This document shows positions 45,548-52,453 of a stretch of 64,000 bases of DNA, in pieces (the first letter of the stretch is position 1; each line of letters begins with the position of its first letter). The notes beneath the pieces are model-generated. The model made no database searches and was not told the origin of the DNA. It worked only from the letters and a program-made list of their open reading frames with translations. The DNA is from Bacteroidota bacterium. Its GTDB lineage: Bacteria > Bacteroidota > Bacteroidia > B-17B0 > Aurantibacillaceae. The DNA lies in contig JANYEQ010000124.1 in assembly GCA_025363015.1 (NCBI GenBank), positions 29,638 to 93,637 on the forward strand, given 5' to 3'. The position numbers were made by a program, and so were the translations under genes.

Positions 45548-46234
45548 TTAAATTTTTAAAGCTCCCATTCCACCATCTACTGCTAATATCTGCCCAGTAA
45601 TCCATGATGATTTTTCGGTTAATAAAAAAGTAATAGACTGAGCCAACTCATCTGCTGTACCTACTTTTTTTAAAGGATTCCGTTTTTGCGATGCCTCCAT
45701 TTTATCAGCGGTATTTGTAAATCGGTCTGCCAATGGTGTTAGCGTTAATGAGGGCGCAATAGCATTTACACGAATAGTGGGCGCAAATTCAGCAGCTAAA
45801 GCCTTAGTTAAGCCCTCTATTGCTCCTTTGGCCATAGCAATGGATGCGTGAAAAGGCATACCACTTTGCACTGCTACAGTACTCATTAATACAATAGAAG
45901 CACTGGGACTTTGCTTTAGTTGATTTAAATAATTTTGCACAAAACTAACCGCACCTAAGGCGTTAATCTCATAGTCGTTTATAAACTCTTTAGCAGTTAA
46001 ACGATGGAACGGCTTTAGGTTGATAGTGCCAGGGAAATAAACTAAACCATCTATACTCCCCTCTATAGTTGGAAAATTACCCTGCTCATATTTTTCAACT
46101 TGATGAAATAAATCATAATTAAAAGCGTTTGGTTTAGTCGAAAGTCCAATAACTTTATGCCCTTGTTGTTGAAGTAATTCGGCTGTTTTAATAGCCATAA
46201 GACTTGATGCGCCAGCTAACAAATAAGTGTTCAT
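45548..46234 (-). CDS. SDR-fold protein lacking catalytic tyrosine
   Basis: A 228-residue protein with a short-chain dehydrogenase fold, but with two key sites changed. The nucleotide loop normally written TGxxxGIG reads AGASSLMAIKTAELL, losing the second and third glycines. At the YxxxK site the lysine is kept (AMAKGAIEGL) while the tyrosine position is isoleucine. The serine (LMSTVAV), NALGAVSF (the NAG-like strand), RVNAIAPSLTLTPL and the C-terminal WITGQILAVDGGMG are preserved. It is therefore probably not an ordinary oxidoreductase. SDR genes recur in light-induced clusters. It overlaps DUF2805 by four bases and precedes the flavin reductase by five. Confidence 0.88.
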   Translation of the reverse strand: MNTYLLAGASSLMAIKTAELLQQQGHKVIGLSTKPNAFNYDLFHQVEKYEQGNFPTIEGSIDGLVYFPGTINLKPFHRLTAKEFINDYEINALGAVSFVQNYLNQLKQSPSASIVLMSTVAVQSGMPFHASIAMAKGAIEGLTKALAAEFAPTIRVNAIAPSLTLTPLADRFTNTADKMEASQKRNPLKKVGTADELAQSITFLLTEKSSWITGQILAVDGGMGALKI

Positions 46235-46599
46235 GTTTTACGTCGTTTAGAGATTTTGTTGTAAGTGATGGTGCGTTGTAAATTGCATTTAAATCGATTA
46301 ATAGACACCACACGTGTTTTGGCGTGTTTGGTTTTACAGGACTCTACACGTTTGCGCCACAATTTATATGAGCTAAATTTTAACTTGCTTTTCATTAAGG
46401 CTTTCACTTCGCTTTCATTTAACCCAAACTGAAATTTAATAGCATCAAAAGTTGTTCTATCTTCCCATGCCATTTCAATAATTCGGTTAATATCTAATTG
46501 CGAAAGAGCAGCTTTAGTTGGCTCTATTACTGTTTGCATATATGCCATTGGCGAAGGCAAATCACTGTAGTAACAATATGTGTTTTCCTCAGCACTCAT
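46231..46599 (-). CDS. DUF2805/TIGR03643 family protein
   Basis: A 122-residue helix-turn-helix-like protein of a family found with photolyase genes. The conserved block is INRIIEMAWEDRTTFDAIKF, then QFGLNESEVKALMKSKLK and SYKLWRKRVESCKTKHAKTR, with a basic C-terminus. The first 35 residues extend beyond the usual family start. The fold (two helices with AIKFQFGLNESEV) suggests nucleic-acid binding. Its stop overlaps the SDR start (ATGA), and it begins 6 bases after the SRPBCC gene, so the operon order is SRPBCC, DUF2805, SDR, flavin reductase. The molecular role is unknown. Confidence 0.85.
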   Translation of the reverse strand: MSAEENTYCYYSDLPSPMAYMQTVIEPTKAALSQLDINRIIEMAWEDRTTFDAIKFQFGLNESEVKALMKSKLKFSSYKLWRKRVESCKTKHAKTRVVSINRFKCNLQRTITYNKISKRRKT

Positions 46600-46605
46600 A
46601 CTAAA

Positions 46606-47064
46606 TTAGTGATTAAAAATTTCCTCTACTTTTTTGTAGCGGTAATCAAACACTTCTTTTATTTGTTTTTTTACAAATAAATTATTTCCAATTTTTCCAA
46701 TAAAACCTAAAGGCATTTTGTAATGCACTAAATCATACATTTCAACACCTTGAGGCACTTCTTTTAAAAAATGTTTATGGTGCCAAAAAGTATATGGTCC
46801 AAAGCGCTGCTCATCAACAAAATATTCGTTTTCTTTTACATGTGTAATTTCAGTAACCCAATGTAATTTAATGTTCATGATAGGCTTCACATAATATTCA
46901 ATAATTTGTCCTGGGTACATTTTGTCCTCGCCAAAATTATTTAGTATTTCGAAACCCATATACTTAGGGGTTATGGTTGCCAAATTTTTGGGCGAACTCA
47001 TAAATTCCCAAACGGTTTTAATATCGCTTTTTATAAGTTGGTGAGTTTGTAAAGTATGTAGCAT
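46606..47064 (-). CDS. SRPBCC (START-like) family protein
   Basis: A 152-residue helix-grip protein: SDIKTVWEFMSSPKNLATITP, FGEDKMYPGQIIEYYVKPI, WVTEITHVKENEYFVDEQRFGPY and FWHHKHFLKEV are typical of the polyketide-cyclase/ligand-binding branch that accompanies photolyase and SDR genes in many light-responsive clusters. It should bind a hydrophobic ligand in a central cavity; the ligand is unknown. It is the first gene of the four-gene minus-strand operon, and its start lies only 9 bases from the operator-like element B, so the leader would be very short. Confidence 0.87.
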   Translation of the reverse strand: MLHTLQTHQLIKSDIKTVWEFMSSPKNLATITPKYMGFEILNNFGEDKMYPGQIIEYYVKPIMNIKLHWVTEITHVKENEYFVDEQRFGPYTFWHHKHFLKEVPQGVEMYDLVHYKMPLGFIGKIGNNLFVKKQIKEVFDYRYKKVEEIFNH

Positions 47065-47072
47065 AGTTTTGT

Positions 47073-47107
47073 TTTGTTTAACAAATATACTAAATAATTA
47101 AACAAAA
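47073..47107. promoter_or_regulatory. Operator-like element B of the light regulon
   Basis: A second copy of the 35-base element: TTTGTTTAACAAAT, 10 different bases, then ATTAAACAAAA, matching element A (44045-44079) in both end blocks and spacing. The embedded CAAATATA (47082-47089) reads TATATTTG on the minus strand, again a TAnnTTTG -7 box, pointing at the SRPBCC-DUF2805-SDR-flavin reductase operon. Conservation of the ends but not the middle suggests a bound regulator rather than a duplicated segment. Confidence 0.6.
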
Positions 47108-47220
47108 AAAACTATAATTTATTAAATATAAACTAATTTATTAATGCAAATAGTACTTCTGTAAACAGAAAATGAATGTTTGATGGTAGAGCAACCTGCA
47201 TAATTTACACTACAAGAACT

Positions 47221-47250
47221 AAAAAAAGGGGCTAAAAAGCCCCTTTTTTT
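47221..47250 (-). terminator. Hairpin terminator after the dienelactone hydrolase gene
   Basis: A perfect 12-base stem (AAAAAAAGGGGC with its reverse complement) around a 6-base loop. On the minus strand it follows the dienelactone hydrolase stop by about 20 bases and ends with seven T residues. The symmetric A and T runs would let it act from both sides. Confidence 0.92.
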
Positions 47251-47270
47251 AAAACAACTATTGTTACTAT

Positions 47271-48110
47271 TTACTTTAAATGTGTTTTAATAAATGCTAT
47301 TGCATTTTTAAAAGCATCATCCGCAAATTCCTTATTAAACTTTGGATTACTGGGATTAGCAAATGCATGGTCGGCATTATAGGCTTTTACTTCTAAACTT
47401 TTTTTAGCAGTTTTCATATTTACTTCAAATTTCGAAACCATTTCTTTATTAATCCATTGATCTTGTTCTGGCCAAACAAACAAAATAGGGGCATTTAGTG
47501 TTTTTAATTTTTCTGCTTTTTCTTCAGGCATCCCATAATACATTACGCATGCTTTGCTTTGTTTACCTGCTAGTAAGGTCGATTGCATACTCCAGCCACC
47601 ACCAAAGCACCAACCAATTGTAGCAATATTTGCTTTTGGGCCCACATGATTAATTACTCCTTTAATAATGGCTTCTGCTCTTTCGCTTTTAACATTTTGC
47701 ATATATTTTGCAGCAGAGTCTTTTACTGATGCTACTTTTTTATCATACAAATCAATAGCTATAACATTAACATTACCTAGTGTATTAAATAATTTTTCAG
47801 ATTCTTGTTTGATATAATCGTTTAAGCCCCACCACTCATGTATTACAAACACATACTTATTTGTAGGAGTTGTAGCCTTAATTTCATAAGCGTATCCTTC
47901 TTTACCATCTGTTGTTTTAAAAGAAATTTCTTTTCCAATAGGATTTGCTAATGTAAAAGGTAATGGATCTAAATGGGTTGCAACAAATTTTTCATTGTGC
48001 GTTAACATCGCGAATGTCTCTGTAGACTCTGATTTTGCACAACAACTTTTTTGTGCAAATGAAAAAGTACTCATTAATACTGATGCACTGATGATTAGGA
48101 TAGGTTTCAT
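47271..48110 (-). CDS. Exported dienelactone hydrolase-family protein
   Basis: A 279-residue alpha/beta hydrolase with a signal peptide (residues 1-19, ending SFAQ) followed by KSCCAKSE. The catalytic triad of the dienelactone hydrolase family is visible: nucleophile cysteine in IGWCFGGGW (about residue 168), the acid in WPEQDQWIN, and the histidine in YNADHAFANPSNPKF. VFVIHEWWGLNDYIK is the oxyanion-side strand. The cysteine nucleophile marks true DLH rather than serine esterases. It is monocistronic with its own terminator. The substrate is unknown; an exported location is unusual for ring-cleavage metabolism. Confidence 0.9.
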   Translation of the reverse strand: MKPILIISASVLMSTFSFAQKSCCAKSESTETFAMLTHNEKFVATHLDPLPFTLANPIGKEISFKTTDGKEGYAYEIKATTPTNKYVFVIHEWWGLNDYIKQESEKLFNTLGNVNVIAIDLYDKKVASVKDSAAKYMQNVKSERAEAIIKGVINHVGPKANIATIGWCFGGGWSMQSTLLAGKQSKACVMYYGMPEEKAEKLKTLNAPILFVWPEQDQWINKEMVSKFEVNMKTAKKSLEVKAYNADHAFANPSNPKFNKEFADDAFKNAIAFIKTHLK

Positions 48111-48225
48111 AATGTAAAATTTTATGGGTTTATAGTAATTTAGGGTGTAAATGTAATTTAATTTTAAATAGCTATAAAATCAACCCATACAATATTTATT
48201 TTTTTAACAATAGTTTTTAATGGAT

Positions 48226-49323
48226 TTAATATTTAAAAATATTTACTCCAATTAAATACCCATAGATAGAGTTATCAGCGCGTCGGTAAATCCGTATTTT
48301 ATTACACGCTCTTCCCAAATTAATTTTAGTCCAATTTTTTCCTCCATCCGTCGTTTCATATCCTGAATTCATTGTGCCCACAAATCCATGATTTTCGTCT
48401 AGAAATCCAATTCCAAATTCTCTTGCTCCTACATCTTCAACCAAGTTTATTTCAGCCCATGTTAAGCCAGCATCAACTGTTTTAGCAATGCGCTGTTGAT
48501 TTATAGCAGGATCTGGGTTGTATGATTGAATAGTTACATAACCAACTTTTTCTGTTGGAAAAGATACTTTCCATGTTGTTTCAAAAGAACGATTAGACTG
48601 GTAAACTTTTGTCCATGTTTTGCCACCGTTTATTGTTTTAAGAATTAACGCATTTGATTTTTCAATATTTTCATCTGAAGCAGCAGATACAAAACCAATA
48701 TTTTTATCAAACATTTTTATATCAAATAGCATTTTACAATCATTATTCATACTCTGAGAATACCACGTTTCACCGCCATCATGTGAGACCATTATATTTG
48801 CGGGACTTCCTACTCTACCCACCGCATAAATATGATATTTATAATCTATTTGGCCGTGATTTATATATTGCTCTTTAACAATATCTATGGCGCACAACCC
48901 TTTAACGTAAGGGCCTTTATAAGATACTGGGTGCCATGTTTTACCTCCGTCAATAGTTTTATAAAGTGGAATTGTATCTAAAACATTAGGAAAATAATCA
49001 GTTCCAACGGTACCTACAAAACCAACTTTATCATTTATAAAAGCTATTGTTCTAAAAAATGTACCTTTTTTTTCGAGTTGTTTATTCCACGTTAGGCCTC
49101 CGTCTGTCGTGTGATAAATATTTCCATAACCATTAATATACCAGCCTGTATTTTCGTTAATAAAACAGATGTCATCTTGTTTTCCTGCATATGGTTCTGT
49201 ATTAAGCTTGGTCCATTCGGTAGGCTGAACATGTGATTCGGAATATATTTTACTCGTTAATTCTTGCCCTTTGAATGTATGGCTAATAAAAACGATTGCT
49301 ACAAATAAAGTAAAAAATTTCAT
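48226..49323 (-). CDS. Exported Ycf48-like/BNR propeller protein
   Basis: A 365-residue exported protein (signal peptide to about residue 19, ending FKGQ) made of Asp-box blades: HTTDGGLTWNKQ, KTIDGGKTWHPV, SHDGGETWYSQ, KTINGGKTWTKV, KTVDAGLTWAEI and ETTDGGKNWTKI, with the interleaved GWY/GFVG strands typical of the Ycf48/HCF136-like family. In non-phototrophs such proteins are envelope proteins of unknown role. There is no T9SS tail. Its ATG overlaps the stop of the upstream membrane protein gene by four bases, so the two are translationally coupled. Confidence 0.85.
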   Translation of the reverse strand: MKFFTLFVAIVFISHTFKGQELTSKIYSESHVQPTEWTKLNTEPYAGKQDDICFINENTGWYINGYGNIYHTTDGGLTWNKQLEKKGTFFRTIAFINDKVGFVGTVGTDYFPNVLDTIPLYKTIDGGKTWHPVSYKGPYVKGLCAIDIVKEQYINHGQIDYKYHIYAVGRVGSPANIMVSHDGGETWYSQSMNNDCKMLFDIKMFDKNIGFVSAASDENIEKSNALILKTINGGKTWTKVYQSNRSFETTWKVSFPTEKVGYVTIQSYNPDPAINQQRIAKTVDAGLTWAEINLVEDVGAREFGIGFLDENHGFVGTMNSGYETTDGGKNWTKINLGRACNKIRIYRRADNSIYGYLIGVNIFKY

Positions 49324-49982
49324 TTTAGTTTTTGTATTAAAGTTTGATATAAATTTTCTATGTATGTTCTATTCATCAGAAGACGTTCTCCAGAGACACT
49401 TAATTTTTTTACTTTCGAAAGATTTGGTAAAGATAGTTTTCCTCTTGAAACTGAGTACATCCAAAAAATATCAATAAAATTTATAAATAAATTTAACTTG
49501 TAAAATAGGGTAGGTTTTTTTTCATCAAACCCTAACTTTTTTATTGTACGTTCATTAAAAAAATAAGATGTTCCAATAATGTTTACCGATTTTGGGATTT
49601 TGCCTGATTCAACTTGTGAAATTAGATAAAGAAGCCCTTCAAGGTAAAACTTAAAAAGTTGGTTTCTGATTTCATTACCAGATTGATATTTCAATATAAC
49701 AAATAAGTAATCAAAACTACCGCCACTATGAAGATCTACTTGAATTTTATTGGGCATATAGCCAATTAACATGGGCGAATAATATTTATAGATACCTGCC
49801 AGCCGAAAAAATGGAGTGAAACAAAATTGACCAATTGGAACATATATTAAAAATAGAAAATAAATTAAAGGTGAATTCGCTCCCACTTCAATTATAAGCA
49901 GAGCCGGATAGAAGCCTAGTATTAAAATTAGAATTGCCTCGATCCACAATAAAAATGGTGCTTGTTTATAAAAATTATTCAT
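49320..49982 (-). CDS. Membrane protein of unknown family
   Basis: A 220-residue protein I do not recognise. It has two hydrophobic helices near the N-terminus (LLWIEAILILILGFYPALLI at about residues 11-30 and IYFLFLIYVPIGQFCF at about 39-54), and a soluble part of about 160 residues with DLHSGGSFDYLFVIL, an amphipathic helix LFKFYLEGLLYLIS, and VNIIGTSYFFNERTIKKLGF. The N-terminal helices place it in the inner membrane with the long tail probably in the cytoplasm. It is coupled by a 4-base overlap to the Ycf48-like gene downstream. Confidence 0.65.
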   Translation of the reverse strand: MNNFYKQAPFLLWIEAILILILGFYPALLIIEVGANSPLIYFLFLIYVPIGQFCFTPFFRLAGIYKYYSPMLIGYMPNKIQVDLHSGGSFDYLFVILKYQSGNEIRNQLFKFYLEGLLYLISQVESGKIPKSVNIIGTSYFFNERTIKKLGFDEKKPTLFYKLNLFINFIDIFWMYSVSRGKLSLPNLSKVKKLSVSGERLLMNRTYIENLYQTLIQKLK

Positions 49983-50046
49983 GCCTATAATTTGTTATGT
50001 AGTTTAATTTTAACTGATTAATTTTTATTCTATAGTTTAAAAAATC

Positions 50047-50547
50047 TTAGGCAATCATCATAAAAAACAGGAAGACATCACCCATGTTCTCAAAAGCAAT
50101 GGGAACAAAAAGATACCATAATAAAAAATCAAAAATATAATCTGATTGATTTTGATTAGTGTTTATTTTAACGCCAACCTTTCCTTTATTAGTTGTTAAA
50201 CCATAAGAAATAATTTCTACTTCATTTTCAAATATAATATACTCGGCTGTAGGGCTGTTTCTAATTTTTAAAGAGTATGTTTTTCCTGCGTACTCTAATT
50301 TTAAATAATTTGTGTACCACTTTTCGGGATGAGCTTTTGCAATTACAAGCCCATTTTTATCTGAAATTTCAATGGCATTTTTCCAAGTTCCTACTTTTTT
50401 AATTGTAATTTCTTGGTTCATAACTTGAGCATGTGCAATTCTCTCCAGTGAGCTTCGAGCAATTTCAATGGAACCAATTTCTTTACCATTGTAAAAGAAA
50501 GCATATTTGCTTTCGCCGGTGGTTTCCCATTTTTTTAATGTATTCAT
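50047..50547 (-). CDS. Hypothetical protein with hydrophobic C-terminus
   Basis: A 166-residue protein if started at the ATG at 50547 (MNTLKKWETTGESKY), which I prefer to the longer frame. It consists of regularly spaced beta strands with glycine turns (FFYNGKEIGSIEI, AIEISDKNGLVIAKA, YAGKTYSLKIRNS) and ends in a hydrophobic helix (DFLLWYLFVPIAFENMGDVF). The strand pattern recalls the tubby-like/LURP-one fold, with a terminal membrane anchor, but the match is weak. It lies 64 bases upstream of the membrane protein gene on the same strand. The function is unknown. Confidence 0.6.
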   Translation of the reverse strand: MNTLKKWETTGESKYAFFYNGKEIGSIEIARSSLERIAHAQVMNQEITIKKVGTWKNAIEISDKNGLVIAKAHPEKWYTNYLKLEYAGKTYSLKIRNSPTAEYIIFENEVEIISYGLTTNKGKVGVKINTNQNQSDYIFDFLLWYLFVPIAFENMGDVFLFFMMIA

Positions 50548-50607
50548 GTTGTTTTTTGTACAAATTAACAACAGGATTAATAAACAAAATTGGACTTTTA
50601 AGACAAC

Positions 50608-51435
50608 TTATTTAATATGCCAAATAATTTTTTCTTTATCCAGTATAGAAATAGATTCGAAGAATTTACGTGGGTTTAAATTAGTAAGTTTTTTAAACTC
50701 GCGAATAAAATACGATTGATCGTAAAAATTACTTTCATATGACACCTCCGTTAATGACTTAATCTCTTTGGAGAGTAATTTAGAATTAAGAGATTGCCTA
50801 AACCTTGCAATTCTCTTATATTCAAGTGGAGAACAAGCAAGATGTTTTGAAAATAATCGTTGAAAAGTTTTTAAATTCATATCTATAAACTTAGCAATTT
50901 GTTCAATAGAATAATCTTTTTCTATATCTTCCAAGTGAGCTAATGCTTTATATAATTTATCAAAATTGAAATCTAAAAAATTAGTCAATAAAAAATCTTC
51001 TATCAACTCTATTTTCTTCAGTTCATCTTGGGTTTCAAAAATTTTACTGCAAAGAAAATCCCAATCAAAAAGATTTAAGGCCTGTGCAAAATTAGGAGTA
51101 AGATCTTTTAAATTTTCTTTCATAAAATGATTTATACCCAAGGGTTTAAACACGACAGAAACCTCTTGTATTTTGCCCTCATAATTTACAAAAACTGGAT
51201 TGGTATATTTTCCAATAATTTCTATACACTTATTTGCAGAGTTATTTTTACTGGCTAAAATATTTACCTGAAAGTTTGAACGCGTGATAGTAGCACCTTT
51301 AATAAAAGAGACACAAGTATCAACGTGAGGAAAAACCGCATAACTAAATCTTTCAAATTCTTGATTATCTAAAACATAGAATAAATCTACATACTTCTGT
51401 AATATTTTAGATTTTGGTTTAAATGTTTTTAGCAT
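50608..51435 (-). CDS. AraC-family transcriptional regulator
   Basis: A 275-residue regulator starting at the ATG at 51435 (MLKTFKPKSKILQKYV); a TTG four codons earlier is less likely. The N-terminal half is the sensor-like domain common in Bacteroidota AraC proteins (VVFKPLGINHFMKENL). The C-terminal DNA-binding domain has both helix-turn-helix motifs: IEQIAKFIDMNLKTFQRLF and SLTEVSYESNFYDQSYFIRE, followed by FKKLTNLNPRKFF. The effector and target genes are unknown; the adjacent hypothetical gene on the same strand is a candidate. Confidence 0.92.
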   Translation of the reverse strand: MLKTFKPKSKILQKYVDLFYVLDNQEFERFSYAVFPHVDTCVSFIKGATITRSNFQVNILASKNNSANKCIEIIGKYTNPVFVNYEGKIQEVSVVFKPLGINHFMKENLKDLTPNFAQALNLFDWDFLCSKIFETQDELKKIELIEDFLLTNFLDFNFDKLYKALAHLEDIEKDYSIEQIAKFIDMNLKTFQRLFSKHLACSPLEYKRIARFRQSLNSKLLSKEIKSLTEVSYESNFYDQSYFIREFKKLTNLNPRKFFESISILDKEKIIWHIK

Positions 51436-51762
51436 ATCTATTAACAAAAATAGTAATATTATAGGTTAGGCTGAAAGCTGTTATTAATTTTATGCATTTA
51501 ATACAGTAAAATATTATTGTTTTAATTGCTCACGTAACCGTTCTTAAAGTTTTGTTAATTAAACATATTAACGCGCGGTTTTTTTCTAATATAACTATTT
51601 TAAGAAGTATAATAATTTATTTATTGTAAAACCTATTTCTGTTTTTAAAACTGAAAACTGTGATAGATGTAACTAATTGAAAATAATATACAACATTCTC
51701 CCTAGTATAAATCTCACCTTTGGGTGTAGTAAAAATGTATTTACTGTATTAAAACAAATGTT
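51436..51762. other. Promoter-bearing gap between divergent genes
   Basis: 327 very AT-rich bases between the AraC regulator (minus) and the coiled-coil protein (plus). It must hold the promoters of both. I see no open reading frame, no strong hairpin and no repeat there. Confidence 0.5.
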
Positions 51763-52245
51763 ATGACATCAATTAAAAAAATAGGGTTAGTAGTTACAAT
51801 ATGTTCACTTATTTCAACAACCACGTGTATTTCACAAACATCAAGTGATTCTGCTAAAGCCAAACTACAAGACACTAAAAGAACGGAACACAGAAATAAA
51901 GAAATTGAAAAGGCTGAAAAAAAAGTTGACAATAAAAATGAAGAAGTAAAAAAAGCTCAGGAAAAAGCAGATGAAGCTGCAGAAAAACAAAGAAAAGCCC
52001 AAAGTAAAACGGATGATAAATCGGATGCGTTAAGAAAATCGCAAAATAAAACTGACGATAAAGTCGAAGATTCAAGAAAAGCCAACGAAAACGTACAAGA
52101 AAAAGAAAACGATAAGAAAAAAGCTGAAAAAAAATTAGAAAAGAAGAAGGAAGCCATAAATAAAGAGGAAGCAAAAGATGCTGCTAAAAAAAAGGATGAT
52201 TTAGATAAAAAGAAAAAAGAAGAAGAAACTACAAACCCAAAATAA
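51763..52245 (+). CDS. Exported Lys/Glu-rich coiled-coil protein
   Basis: A 160-residue protein with a signal peptide (about residues 1-26, ending CISQ) followed by an almost uninterrupted charged helix rich in Lys, Glu, Asp and Ala. It includes quasi-repeats around KSQNKTDDK and KAQSKTDDKS and ends in a KKKDDLDKKKKEEE tail. It has no recognisable domain. A periplasmic rod or stress-induced surface protein is possible. It is followed by a strong terminator and then by the first copy of the intergenic repeat that also follows the glycine-zipper lipoprotein at 63072, so the two genes share homologous 3' flanks. Confidence 0.75.
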   Translation: MTSIKKIGLVVTICSLISTTTCISQTSSDSAKAKLQDTKRTEHRNKEIEKAEKKVDNKNEEVKKAQEKADEAAEKQRKAQSKTDDKSDALRKSQNKTDDKVEDSRKANENVQEKENDKKKAEKKLEKKKEAINKEEAKDAAKKKDDLDKKKKEEETTNPK

Positions 52246-52324
52246 ATCGGCTTAACATACCCACTCAAAAAAATAATCTTTTAAGAATAAATAATTTGAT
52301 ATCTTGACCTTTCTTATTGAACCA

Positions 52325-52364
52325 AAAACCCTTGATAAATAAAACTTTATCAAGGGTTTTTTTA
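52325..52364 (+). terminator. Strong Rho-independent terminator
   Basis: A perfect 15-base stem (AAAACCCTTGATAAA with its reverse complement), a 6-base loop and a run of seven T residues, about 80 bases after the coiled-coil gene. It closely resembles the terminator at 63547, and both are followed by the same repeat. Confidence 0.93.
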
Positions 52365-52369
52365 ATTTA

Positions 52370-52440
52370 AGTACCCCTTCCAGACCAAATATAATCGAGG
52401 CTCTTAAAATACGAGTAACCTTGCATGGATTTGAAATATA
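52370..52440. repeat. Terminator-linked intergenic repeat, copy R1
   Basis: Begins with AAGTACCCCTTCCAGACC and AAATAT directly behind a terminator, matching copies at 56326 and 63590. The central part is more diverged than in the other copies (CGAGGCTCTTAAAATACGAG against TCCTTxAAGATACAAGG), and the outer AAAT/ATTT stem is weak. It is probably the oldest copy. It lies between convergent genes. Confidence 0.6.
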
Positions 52441-52453
52441 TATAAGCCCTTAA

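Noticed and set aside
51875..52268. Hydrophobic minus-strand frames opposite the Lys/Glu-rich protein
   Set aside because: Same antisense artefact: the complement of Lys/Glu codons reads as Phe/Leu/Ser.
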